A stretch of 48,336 bases of DNA. Source: Candidatus Poribacteria bacterium. GTDB lineage: Bacteria > Poribacteria > WGA-4E > WGA-3G. The notes beneath the pieces were generated by a model. It saw only the letters and a program-made list of their open reading frames with translations. It was not told where the DNA came from and did not search any database. Below, one piece after another: positions 26,847 to 33,914 of the stretch; the first letter of the stretch is position 1; each line of letters opens with the position of its first letter. The stretch is taken from assembly GCA_026706025.1 (NCBI GenBank), contig JAPOZO010000052.1, forward strand, positions 1-48,336. Direction: 5' to 3'. A program made the position numbers and the translations under genes.

Positions 26847-26851
26847 GTAAT

Positions 26852-27415
26852 TTAAAGCGCTAAGAAGTTTGCCAATAAGTCTTTCCCTGCGGTTGTCAAG
26901 ATTGACTCTGGATGGAACTGGACACCCCAGATAGGTAAGGTCTTATGCCGAAGTCCCATGATCTCGTCTTGGTCTGTCCAAGCGGTAATCTCAAAGCAGT
27001 CTGGGAGCGTCTCTCTTTTCACGATAAGCGAATGGTAACGCGTCGCTTCAAACGGGTTGTCTAACCCCTCGAAAAGTTCAGCACCGTTGTGGTGTATCAT
27101 AGAGGTTTTGCCGTGCATCAACCGATCCGCACGAACAACATCACCACCAAATACGTCTCCGATGCACTGATGTCCGAGACAGACCCCTAAAATCGGGACT
27201 TTTCCGGCGAAGTGTTGTATGGTATCGTTGGAGATGCCTGCCTCTTTCGGCGTACAAGGTCCGGGTGAAATGACAATTCGTTCCGGTTGCAGCGCGTCTA
27301 ACGCATCCAACCCTATCTTGCGACTCCGATGTACCTCCAGTTCAGCACCGAGTTCACCCAAATACTGAACCAAGTTATAGGTAAAGGAGTCGTAGTTATC
27401 AATCATTAAAACCAT
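26852..27415 (-). CDS. trpG: anthranilate synthase component II (glutamine amidotransferase)
   Basis: A 187-residue class I amidotransferase supplying ammonia to TrpE. It has [29 protein letters not shown], nucleophile Cys in [15 protein letters not shown], and [14 protein letters not shown] 27415 has AGGAG eight bases upstream, preferred to a longer frame from 27445. It follows trpE by 32 bases. The same type of subunit can serve 4-amino-4-deoxychorismate synthase (PabA), relevant because folK is in the window but no other pab gene is. Confidence 0.94.
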   Translation of the reverse strand: MVLMIDNYDSFTYNLVQYLGELGAELEVHRSRKIGLDALDALQPERIVISPGPCTPKEAGISNDTIQHFAGKVPILGVCLGHQCIGDVFGGDVVRADRLMHGKTSMIHHNGAELFEGLDNPFEATRYHSLIVKRETLPDCFEITAWTDQDEIMGLRHKTLPIWGVQFHPESILTTAGKDLLANFLAL

Positions 27416-27447
27416 TTTTTTTCTCCTATTGCACGGAAAAATCAATC

Positions 27448-28950
27448 CTACAACAAAAGCCCTTGCTCTGCCATCTCAATAGCACTCAGCAGTGCCCACG
27501 CCTTACTCATGGTTTCGTAATACTCAGTTTCAGGTACAGAATCTGCAACAACACCGCCGCCTGCCTGCACATAAGCGGTGCCATCTTTGATAACCGCGGT
27601 TCGGATGGTAATCGCGGTGTCTGCACTTCCAGAGAAACTGAAATAGCCGACTGTCCCACCGTAGGTTCCACGACGTGTCGGTTCGAGTTCGTCAATGATC
27701 TCCATCGCACGTATCTTCGGTGCGCCAGAAAGTGTTCCTGCGGGGAGGCATGCGCGGATCACATCAAAAGCGGTGAGATTTTCACGCAACCGTCCTACGA
27801 CGTGTGAAACGATATGCATTACGTGCGAAAAGCGTTCCACTATCATCAACTCGGTTACCTCAACCGTATGATATTCACATACACGTCCAAGGTCGTTTCG
27901 CCCTAAATCGACGAGCATTACATGCTCTGCCCGCTCCTTCGGATCGGCGATAAGTGCTTCTCCCAACTCACGGTCCTCCTCGGGAGTCTTACCCCGCGGG
28001 CGCGTTCCAGCGATTGGAACGGTCTGGACAATCCCATCTTCTACACGCACCATCATCTCTGGCGATGCCCCGACAATGTCGAAACTATTAAGTTTCAGGT
28101 AATACATATATGGGGACGGATTCACCACGCGTAACGCCCGATAGATATCAAACGGGTCCACAGACACCGGACGATTGAACCGCTGTGAAGGCACAACTTG
28201 TATTATATCGCCTGCTGCGATATATTCCTTAGCACGCAGGACCGCTTCTTCATAAGCAGGCTGTGTGAAATTTGAATCCGGATCCGGGACAGTTTCCGGA
28301 GGGTTACTGAAACGATCCTCCCTATTGCGCCTCAAATGTGTGTCGGAAGCCGCTGTGAGTTTTTCGACCAATGCCCCAATTTTCGCAACGGCATCGGTAT
28401 AGGCGGCATCTACATCTCCATCAATATGCGCGTTTGCGACAATCTTAATCTGATGGTTGACATGGTCAAACACAAGAATCGTTTCGGCAATCATGAAAAA
28501 ACAATCTGGAAGCTGCAGCTCATCTTCGGTATTGTCGGGCAATTCCTCGACGAAACGTACCATGTCGTAACTCATATAACCGACCGCACCCCCGTGGAAT
28601 TGCGGTAAGCCTTCGACATCAACAGGTTGATAGCCCTGCATCACTTCTTCAAGTGCCTTTAGTGGATCTTCGTATTCCTGCGACACTGTTTCGCCTTTTT
28701 CTAAATACTCAATCGTAACCTGATGTCCCTTGCTATGAAAAAGCATTGAAGGCTGACTTCCCAAGAAGGAGTAACGCGCAATGTTTTCACCGCCTTCAAC
28801 GCTCTCCAATAAGAACGCATAATTATCCGGCATCAACTTGTAGAAAGCGGATACCGGTGTCTCCATATCAGCCAAAATCGGTCGATATACTGGGACCGTG
28901 TTTCCTAATTTCGCTTTTTCTCGGAATTCCTCCAACGTCGGATAATACAT
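27448..28950 (-). CDS. trpE: anthranilate synthase component I
   Basis: A 500-residue chorismate-utilising enzyme, the first step of tryptophan synthesis. The N-terminal [19 protein letters not shown] carries the LLES element associated with Trp feedback binding. The catalytic half has [58 protein letters not shown], and [23 protein letters not shown] 28950 has AAGGAG seven bases upstream, preferred to TTG 28968. It lies 233 bases after hisI on the same strand. Confidence 0.95.
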   Translation of the reverse strand: MYYPTLEEFREKAKLGNTVPVYRPILADMETPVSAFYKLMPDNYAFLLESVEGGENIARYSFLGSQPSMLFHSKGHQVTIEYLEKGETVSQEYEDPLKALEEVMQGYQPVDVEGLPQFHGGAVGYMSYDMVRFVEELPDNTEDELQLPDCFFMIAETILVFDHVNHQIKIVANAHIDGDVDAAYTDAVAKIGALVEKLTAASDTHLRRNREDRFSNPPETVPDPDSNFTQPAYEEAVLRAKEYIAAGDIIQVVPSQRFNRPVSVDPFDIYRALRVVNPSPYMYYLKLNSFDIVGASPEMMVRVEDGIVQTVPIAGTRPRGKTPEEDRELGEALIADPKERAEHVMLVDLGRNDLGRVCEYHTVEVTELMIVERFSHVMHIVSHVVGRLRENLTAFDVIRACLPAGTLSGAPKIRAMEIIDELEPTRRGTYGGTVGYFSFSGSADTAITIRTAVIKDGTAYVQAGGGVVADSVPETEYYETMSKAWALLSAIEMAEQGLLL

Positions 28951-28979
28951 CAGTAACTCCTTTTTCAAACCTTTAGTAT

Positions 28980-29120
28980 TACGGTTGTCAGTTATCGGTT
29001 GTCAGTTACCAGTTAATGAGGTTTCTTGTTACAAAGGGTTCATCTTGATGTCCATTAGTTGGCGTGGGGATGGTCAACGATGAAAACCGTCTTAACCAAT
29101 AGTTTCCGATAACTCATAAT
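28980..29120. repeat. dispersed inverted repeat between hisI and trpE
   Basis: 'gttgtcagttatcggttgtcagttaccagttaa' at the left is partly complementary to 'accaatagtttccgataactcat' at the right, with the usual 'gaggtttcttgtt' core. It fills most of the 230-base gap; no promoter of good quality is seen on the minus strand, so trpE may be read through from hisI. Confidence 0.55.
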
Positions 29121-29182
29121 TATAACGCAGATCAAGATTTTCGAGTGGATACCAAGGTCTGAAAACTGAGAAATATCAAAGA

Positions 29183-29563
29183 CTAATAGACGGCATCTTC
29201 CTCGAAAACCTTTTCACCTATGACACGCGTTGATTCGCCATCGGGGGAGACTTCCCTAAAAAAGCAGGAACGATAGCCGACATGGCACGCTGCGACTTTT
29301 TGCTCAACCTTTATGAGCAGGGCATCGCCGTCGCAATCCACTGCGACAGATTCCACCGTCTGTGTATGCCCTGAAGTCTCCCCCTTGATCCACAGTTTTT
29401 GGCGGGAACGGCTCCAGAAGCAGACGCGTCCGGTTGATAGGGTTTGTTTGATTGCCTCAGCATTCATGTAACCTACCATCAGGATTTCGTTGTTTGTGCG
29501 ATCTTGAATGACTGCGGCGACTAAGCCGTCACGGTCGTACTTGAGTTCTGATAGAATCTTCAT
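29183..29563 (-). CDS. hisI: phosphoribosyl-AMP cyclohydrolase
   Basis: A 126-residue HisI, opening the purine ring of phosphoribosyl-AMP in histidine synthesis. It has MVGYMNAEAIKQTL, CFWSRSRQKLWIKGETSGHTQ, the metal-binding VDCDGDALLIKVEQ, and ACHVGYRSCFFR. It has no HisE part. ATG 29563 has AAGGAG eight bases upstream; an upstream extension to 29617 would run through the terminator stem and is rejected. It is preceded by a terminator (29580-29621) and a His/Trp-rich reading frame (29673-29774). Confidence 0.95.
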   Translation of the reverse strand: MKILSELKYDRDGLVAAVIQDRTNNEILMVGYMNAEAIKQTLSTGRVCFWSRSRQKLWIKGETSGHTQTVESVAVDCDGDALLIKVEQKVAACHVGYRSCFFREVSPDGESTRVIGEKVFEEDAVY

Positions 29564-29579
29564 ACGAATTCTCCTTTTT

Positions 29580-29621
29580 AAAACAAAAAACCTTATGCAG
29601 CTCGGATTTGTGTGCATAAGG
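29580..29621 (-). terminator. intrinsic terminator in the hisI leader (attenuator)
   Basis: On the minus strand CCTTATGCA (29621-29613) pairs with TGCATAAGG (29599-29591), a 9-bp stem followed at once by TTTTTTGTTTT. It ends about 16 bases before the hisI start and downstream of its promoter, which is where an attenuator terminator would be. GCACAC (29615-29610), spanning the 5' arm and loop, can instead pair with GTGTGC (29692-29687) in the upstream reading frame. Confidence 0.75.
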
Positions 29622-29672
29622 CTTCAACTGGACTTAGAAATGAAAAACGACGATTTTCAATATGTATTTCAG

Positions 29673-29774
29673 TTATCCGTTTAGGCGCACACTCCTCCGC
29701 AAGCAGTTGGAATGCCACCAATGCCAATGATTGACCATGCTATGCAAGTTGGAGTGTGAACGTACAAGTATCAT
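29673..29774 (-). CDS. putative His/Trp leader peptide of the hisI-trpE-trpG group
   Basis: A 33-codon frame from ATG 29774, too short for normal gene calls. It has His at 7, 11, 16, 18 and 21 and Trp at 17, 19 and 20, with the run NHWHWWH at 15-21. A GTGAG element precedes the start by four bases. It lies 43 bases after the predicted transcription start and 51 bases before the terminator stem. CACACTCC (29758-29751, codons 6-8) can pair with GGAGTGTG (29695-29688, codons 27-29), which overlaps the segment able to sequester the terminator arm: a classical 1:2, 2:3, 3:4 set. Expression and function are inferred. Confidence 0.62.
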   Translation of the reverse strand: MILVRSHSNLHSMVNHWHWWHSNCLRRSVRLNG

Positions 29775-29823
29775 TTTTCTCACTTTTCAGGAAAATATTT
29801 GATTCTAAACATTGATTTCATTA

Positions 29824-29852
29824 ATGATACCACATCCAATCTGTGTTGTCAA
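29824..29852 (-). promoter_or_regulatory. promoter for the hisI leader
   Basis: On the minus strand TTGACA (29852-29847) and TATCAT (29829-29824) have a 17-base spacer, giving a start near 29817. Confidence 0.72.
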
Positions 29853-29890
29853 ATTTTTTGTTAGTTCCCTGCCGACATTCCACAAAAAAT

Positions 29891-29919
29891 TTGCAAAAAA
29901 TGCCGCAATGTGATATAAT
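29891..29919 (+). promoter_or_regulatory. promoter for the cobalamin riboswitch operon
   Basis: TTGCAA (29891-29896) and TATAAT (29914-29919) are 17 bases apart, with an extended -10 TG. The riboswitch begins about 25 bases downstream. It is divergent from the hisI leader promoter, with only about 40 bases between the two -35 boxes. Confidence 0.75.
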
Positions 29920-29944
29920 ATAGACATTACATTTGAATAAATTA

Positions 29945-30150
29945 ACGGTTCAGGTGCCGGAGAAAGCCGGAGAATAGGGAAGCGCGGTGAGAATCCGCCA
30001 CGGCCCCGCCACTGTGAACGATCGCAAATATCCGCTGAAAAAACCACTGTCAATTTACTGATGGGAAGGTTCAGCGGACTTTTGTAGCGCAAGTTTTGGC
30101 TTGCAAGCTACGCCAAAAGATCGGAAGTCAGGAGACCTGCCTGGATCGTG
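29945..30150 (+). ncRNA. cobalamin riboswitch (adenosylcobalamin-type aptamer)
   Basis: The conserved core is present in order: ggtgccggagaaagccggaGAATAGGGAA, GGTGAGAATCCGCC, CCCCGCCACTGTGA, and the B12 box region GGAAGTCAGGAGACCTGCC (30122-30141). A peripheral arm holds an extra hairpin at about 30086-30114 (gtagcgcaag, ttttgg, cttgcaagctac) resembling a dispersed repeat also seen at about 11408-11430. Riboswitches of this class repress downstream genes when B12 binds. The expression platform appears to be the terminator at 30290-30326. Confidence 0.95.
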
Positions 30151-30289
30151 TTTCACGCATCTGCTTTCGCGGGAAAGCGGTGGAACAGCGCACAGTAGTA
30201 TCCTGTTAGATTAAATATAGAAGTCCGGATTCAGGTATGAAATTTTTGGACCCCATTGCAGGATCAGCGTATATGGAGTGTCGCCGCAT

Positions 30290-30326
30290 CCCCTGTCTTT
30301 CCGTTGGAAGCAGGGGTTTCTTGTTT
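30290..30326 (+). terminator. riboswitch-controlled terminator
   Basis: CCCCTG (30290-30295) pairs with CAGGGG (30311-30316), with further TTTCC/GGAA pairing inside. It is followed by TTTCTTGTTTC, and lies between the B12 aptamer and the start at 30343. Confidence 0.65.
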
Positions 30327-30342
30327 CATTACGGAGGTTTTA

Positions 30343-31686
30343 ATGAACAGATTTTTTTTCTCTCGGCGACCTTTCTCATCCACACCGCGTTTCAAACGGC
30401 ACGCATCCGTACTAATAGTCGTGCTATTCCTCACGCTCCTCATTAATCCAACCTTTGGACAAACAGAGGTTCAAGACCTTGCGGTTGTCATAAATGCCCT
30501 GACGCATCCGGATTTGGGTATTACGGCATCGCTTTCACTCATCGATTTAATGGAACCGAATGAAAGACGAGCCGTTGACAACGAAATACTCCATTTTAGC
30601 AACGAAGTGCTTCAGCGGCGGCGGGCAGTTGGTCTCGCCATCCGAGGACATCTCGCGTATATTCCGACTTTTAATTTACCCGTTACGGGTGCTCCAAGTA
30701 ACGGCGATAATATCTTTATTATCAACTTGGAAGCCCGAGAAATTGTTGGCGAAATTCCGATCCAAGCAGGTGCGACTCCTCAGCAGATTGTTTTTATCAA
30801 CGATCAGAAGTTGTACGTTACCTGTGCAGCGGCGCATGAGGTGCATGTCGTTGACATTCCGAATCGTAATGTAACGAAAGTTCTCACCGGTGCCTTCAAT
30901 AAACCGACGGGTATCACGTTACTCAACGGCAAAGCCTACGTCTCGAATCCGGCATGGGAATGGGATCCAGAAGCAAGGAAAACCACCTATTACCAGAGCA
31001 CTGTCACAGTGATTGATACGGAGACAGACATCATTCTGGAGTCAATACCGGTGCCGACAAACGCGGGCCAAATCCTTAACGACGGCGAATCGACTGTTAT
31101 CGTCAAGTCGACAGGCAATTACAATGACATTACCGGGTACCTCGTTCTGATTGACGCGACCACCGATGAGATTACCGAAACAGTTAAACTCGGGTTCACA
31201 CCTGGATCCGCCGCTCTTAATTCTGAAAAGCAGCTGTTTATGCAAGGCAGCTGGCAGAACCCCGGTTTGCTCATCTACGATGTCGCTGCCCAAGACTGGA
31301 TTCGCGATGAAGACGATACGATTGCTAACTTCAGTAACGATGCGGATGCCCCTATCGGTGGTGGTTTGACCTTTAGCCCAGACGGCAATCTTTATATCAC
31401 CAAACCCGACTGGGGAGGCGGTGGACAGGATTACGTTCGCGTCATGGATGTCATGGATGCATCTCTTTTGCAAACGTATCATGTTGGTCCCGGTGCTTCT
31501 ATCCTTGCGTTCGCACAAGTTATCTCGCGCCGAGAAGACCTAAACAACGATGGGTTTATCAACGCCGAGGATTTGACAATCGCGAGCCGGTTCTTAGGAG
31601 ATCAGGGACCTGGTATCATCGCCGATGTTAATGGTGACGAAGTGGTCAATATTCTTGACCTTGTGCTGATAGGGCAAGCACTTTAA
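30343..31686 (+). CDS. exported YncE-like beta-propeller protein with C-terminal dockerin-type tail
   Basis: A 447-residue protein under the B12 riboswitch. A signal peptide (about 1-39, ending PTFG) follows a basic N terminus. Residues about 85-395 are YVTN/YncE-like propeller strands, with repeats such as GDNIFIINLEAREIVGEIPI, HEVHVVDIPNRNVTKVL, STVTVIDTETDIILESIPV and GYLVLIDATTDEITETVKL. The last 50 residues hold two dockerin/EF-hand-like Ca loops (DLNNDGFINAEDL and DVNGDEVVNILDL). GGAGG lies five bases before ATG 30343. In Bacteroides, BtuG is a beta-propeller that captures B12 at the surface. A similar role here is inferred from fold plus riboswitch, not from direct homology. Confidence 0.8.
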   Translation: MNRFFFSRRPFSSTPRFKRHASVLIVVLFLTLLINPTFGQTEVQDLAVVINALTHPDLGITASLSLIDLMEPNERRAVDNEILHFSNEVLQRRRAVGLAIRGHLAYIPTFNLPVTGAPSNGDNIFIINLEAREIVGEIPIQAGATPQQIVFINDQKLYVTCAAAHEVHVVDIPNRNVTKVLTGAFNKPTGITLLNGKAYVSNPAWEWDPEARKTTYYQSTVTVIDTETDIILESIPVPTNAGQILNDGESTVIVKSTGNYNDITGYLVLIDATTDEITETVKLGFTPGSAALNSEKQLFMQGSWQNPGLLIYDVAAQDWIRDEDDTIANFSNDADAPIGGGLTFSPDGNLYITKPDWGGGGQDYVRVMDVMDASLLQTYHVGPGASILAFAQVISRREDLNNDGFINAEDLTIASRFLGDQGPGIIADVNGDEVVNILDLVLIGQAL

Positions 31687-31877
31687 CTTAGCGTTCGCGG
31701 GCGCGGTTTGTTGAAGATTAAATAAATATTTCGGTAATTGTTACGGATCGCGAGCACAGCTCGCTCCTACCAAGAGGCTACTGAGGCACTACCGATTTAA
31801 ATAATTAAACTTCGTGGAACCGCGCCCCGTATTCACTGTTGAAATTCCAATCTTTCACCTTAGGAACGGACAGCGGT
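31687..31877. other. spacer within the B12-linked gene group
   Basis: A 191-base gap with a 'gcgagcacagctcgct' hairpin (about 31751-31766) of dispersed-repeat appearance. No strong promoter is seen, so read-through from the riboswitch operon is likely but not certain. Confidence 0.4.
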
Positions 31878-33818
31878 ATGACGCATTCTCTGAATCGAAT
31901 GACAGCAAGAAAAAAAGCAGCCTTGTGCATGCCCTTGTTCGTTTTCCTAATCGGTTGTGCCGCAACTCCGAAAGAAGAACCGTTCTCATGGAAGGTGACG
32001 TTCTTCTCTTTGGGGGCAAAGGTGCAATTCAGTACAGAGGCACCGGTACAGCGTCTGAGTGCTTTTAATGCAAATGGCGTGAGGGTTGCACAACTCGATT
32101 TTCCGGTACCACCTCGGCAGACAGAGTCGCTCTATTTTCAATGGCGTGAGGGGGAAACCTACAGATTTGAGGCGACTTTGTCCACAGGAAGTGTTGATAC
32201 TGAAAAGGTAACCGCACCACACGTATACACACAGGGAAATTTAGAGATTGCTATTCCGTATGGTGCTGCGCAACAGTCGGATCTGAAAAATGCGTCAGAA
32301 AGCGAGCAGAAAGCACTCGTTCTACACGGAAGCGAAATGACAGCCATAGTCCTCGTTAGAAACGGGAATGTACCAACGACCTTTGACCTCAAACTTTGCC
32401 TGCCTCCTACGCTAACCCTCGTGCGTCTGCCGACAGATTGGAAAAGTGAGGCAATCGATCAGGAAATCTGTCTCTTTACCACTGGCAGACTTGGTATCGC
32501 GTCGGAAGTCTGGTACCGCGAGTTAGTGCTGAGAACATCCGAGGTAGACCGAATAGAGAGTCAAGAAATTTCTGGGACTGTCCGTTTCACAGCAGATAGT
32601 GGACAGACATGGGAGCAGCAGGCGAGGGTACAGCTTCAGATGGCAACTATTCCAGAGATCGCCGAACGCCTCTCTATAGAATCAATCGAGATGCCTACGG
32701 ATGCAATGGGTGCGGCAGACTCCAGACAACGCGAAGATACCATCTACTATGCACGTCCGCTATTCAGATGGCTCGGAGCACCACAGACCAATGCGTATGA
32801 ACCGATAACTTACCAGACAGTGCAGCTCCGCAATGCGGGTGAAGAGACGATCCATATAGTGGTATCATCAATCAACACAGATACGCAGAGCGGTGAAACG
32901 ATCCCGTTTCTCGCGCCACTGGAAACAGCGAACGGAGGATCAAATCGGAGTGTGGCGTTCGCGAGTTTACCCGGAGGCGTGGTTACAGAAATCCCGCTGC
33001 CTATCTATTTCCACCCGATATATATAAAACAAGGGCAACCGGAACATGCAATTCCTGGAGAGTACACGCGGGACATTACAGTAAAGGTTTGGGGCAGCGA
33101 TGCGACGATCCTTCGCGAAAAACGTCCATTACACCTGATCGTTCCAAACCAACAGGCACTGCTTATCAGTCTACTGGCAATCATCTGCAGCAGCATTGGT
33201 TTCGCAGTCGTACTACGGTTTCATGAGCGAATTTTCGCGAGGTTCACCACAAAACAGATCATTGTTATCGCCCTATTCGGCACGACAATTTTCGTAGGTG
33301 TCATGGTGCCGTCAACACTGTTTCTCAATCTAATCCGTGCCGTCCTCGGTCCCTTTTCTGTATTGCTGACCGGTTTAATCAACGAGACGCTTTACTATGC
33401 GTTGCTCACTGCACTGTTAATTTATATTAGCGGAGTCCCGGAGAACGCAACACGGCACGACAGTAAAGGCAGCGGCGTAATCTTGCTTGTCTCGGCGGTG
33501 CGTCTACTTCTCAGTGGTGTTACGTTCGGTCTTTTCACACCGATGGCGATTGTCTACACTGGCACAAGTGTCCTTCTATTGGAAACAGGATTTCTATTCG
33601 TACGAGGACGGAATACATTAGCGTGGGCAGTCGTGCTGGGACTCTGCGATGCGATTGCCGTTTATGTCGATCTCCAACTCTCTATATTGTTTTATCGGCT
33701 TTTCTATGCCGATTGGTACATTGTCCTTCGGATTCTAATAGAGGGGTTCGCCTATACATTTATCGGTGTGCTTCTCGGCGCGAGATTGGGTAGAGGTTTA
33801 TGGCGTGTAGCGGATTAA
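31878..33818 (+). CDS. lipoprotein ectodomain fused to an ECF S-component-like membrane domain
   Basis: A 646-residue protein of unusual build. An N-terminal lipobox LIGC puts the modified Cys at residue 27. About 390 residues of beta-rich extracytoplasmic sequence follow, starting with WKVTFFSLGAKVQFSTE. From about residue 424 there are six or seven membrane segments: QALLISLLAIICSSIGFAVV, IIVIALFGTTIFVGVMVPST, LIRAVLGPFSVLLTGLINET, GVTFGLFTPMAIVYTGTSVL, WAVVLGLCDAIAVYVDLQLS and FAYTFIGVLLGARLG. The order and the GP..LLTGL and FGLFTP motifs resemble S components of energy-coupling factor vitamin transporters. No ECF ATPase or T component is in the window. ATG 31878 is preferred; 31899 is possible. 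Confidence 0.6.
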   Translation: MTHSLNRMTARKKAALCMPLFVFLIGCAATPKEEPFSWKVTFFSLGAKVQFSTEAPVQRLSAFNANGVRVAQLDFPVPPRQTESLYFQWREGETYRFEATLSTGSVDTEKVTAPHVYTQGNLEIAIPYGAAQQSDLKNASESEQKALVLHGSEMTAIVLVRNGNVPTTFDLKLCLPPTLTLVRLPTDWKSEAIDQEICLFTTGRLGIASEVWYRELVLRTSEVDRIESQEISGTVRFTADSGQTWEQQARVQLQMATIPEIAERLSIESIEMPTDAMGAADSRQREDTIYYARPLFRWLGAPQTNAYEPITYQTVQLRNAGEETIHIVVSSINTDTQSGETIPFLAPLETANGGSNRSVAFASLPGGVVTEIPLPIYFHPIYIKQGQPEHAIPGEYTRDITVKVWGSDATILREKRPLHLIVPNQQALLISLLAIICSSIGFAVVLRFHERIFARFTTKQIIVIALFGTTIFVGVMVPSTLFLNLIRAVLGPFSVLLTGLINETLYYALLTALLIYISGVPENATRHDSKGSGVILLVSAVRLLLSGVTFGLFTPMAIVYTGTSVLLLETGFLFVRGRNTLAWAVVLGLCDAIAVYVDLQLSILFYRLFYADWYIVLRILIEGFAYTFIGVLLGARLGRGLWRVAD

Positions 33819-33914
33819 TCCCACTGCTCTAATTTTGCCGACAGTTATTTCTCTTCCGCTGGCGAAGTATTAACCTCGCCCAAGAATTGCAACACAAACA
33901 TAAGGAATACAACA

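Noticed and set aside
29580-29774. T-box riboswitch before hisI
   Set aside because: The conserved T-box sequence (TGGNACCGCG type) and specifier stem are not seen; a reading frame with His/Trp codons explains the layout better.
30237-30446. 69-codon frame downstream of the riboswitch
   Set aside because: It runs through the terminator hairpin and the start of the propeller gene in another frame; GGAGG before 30343 marks the real start.
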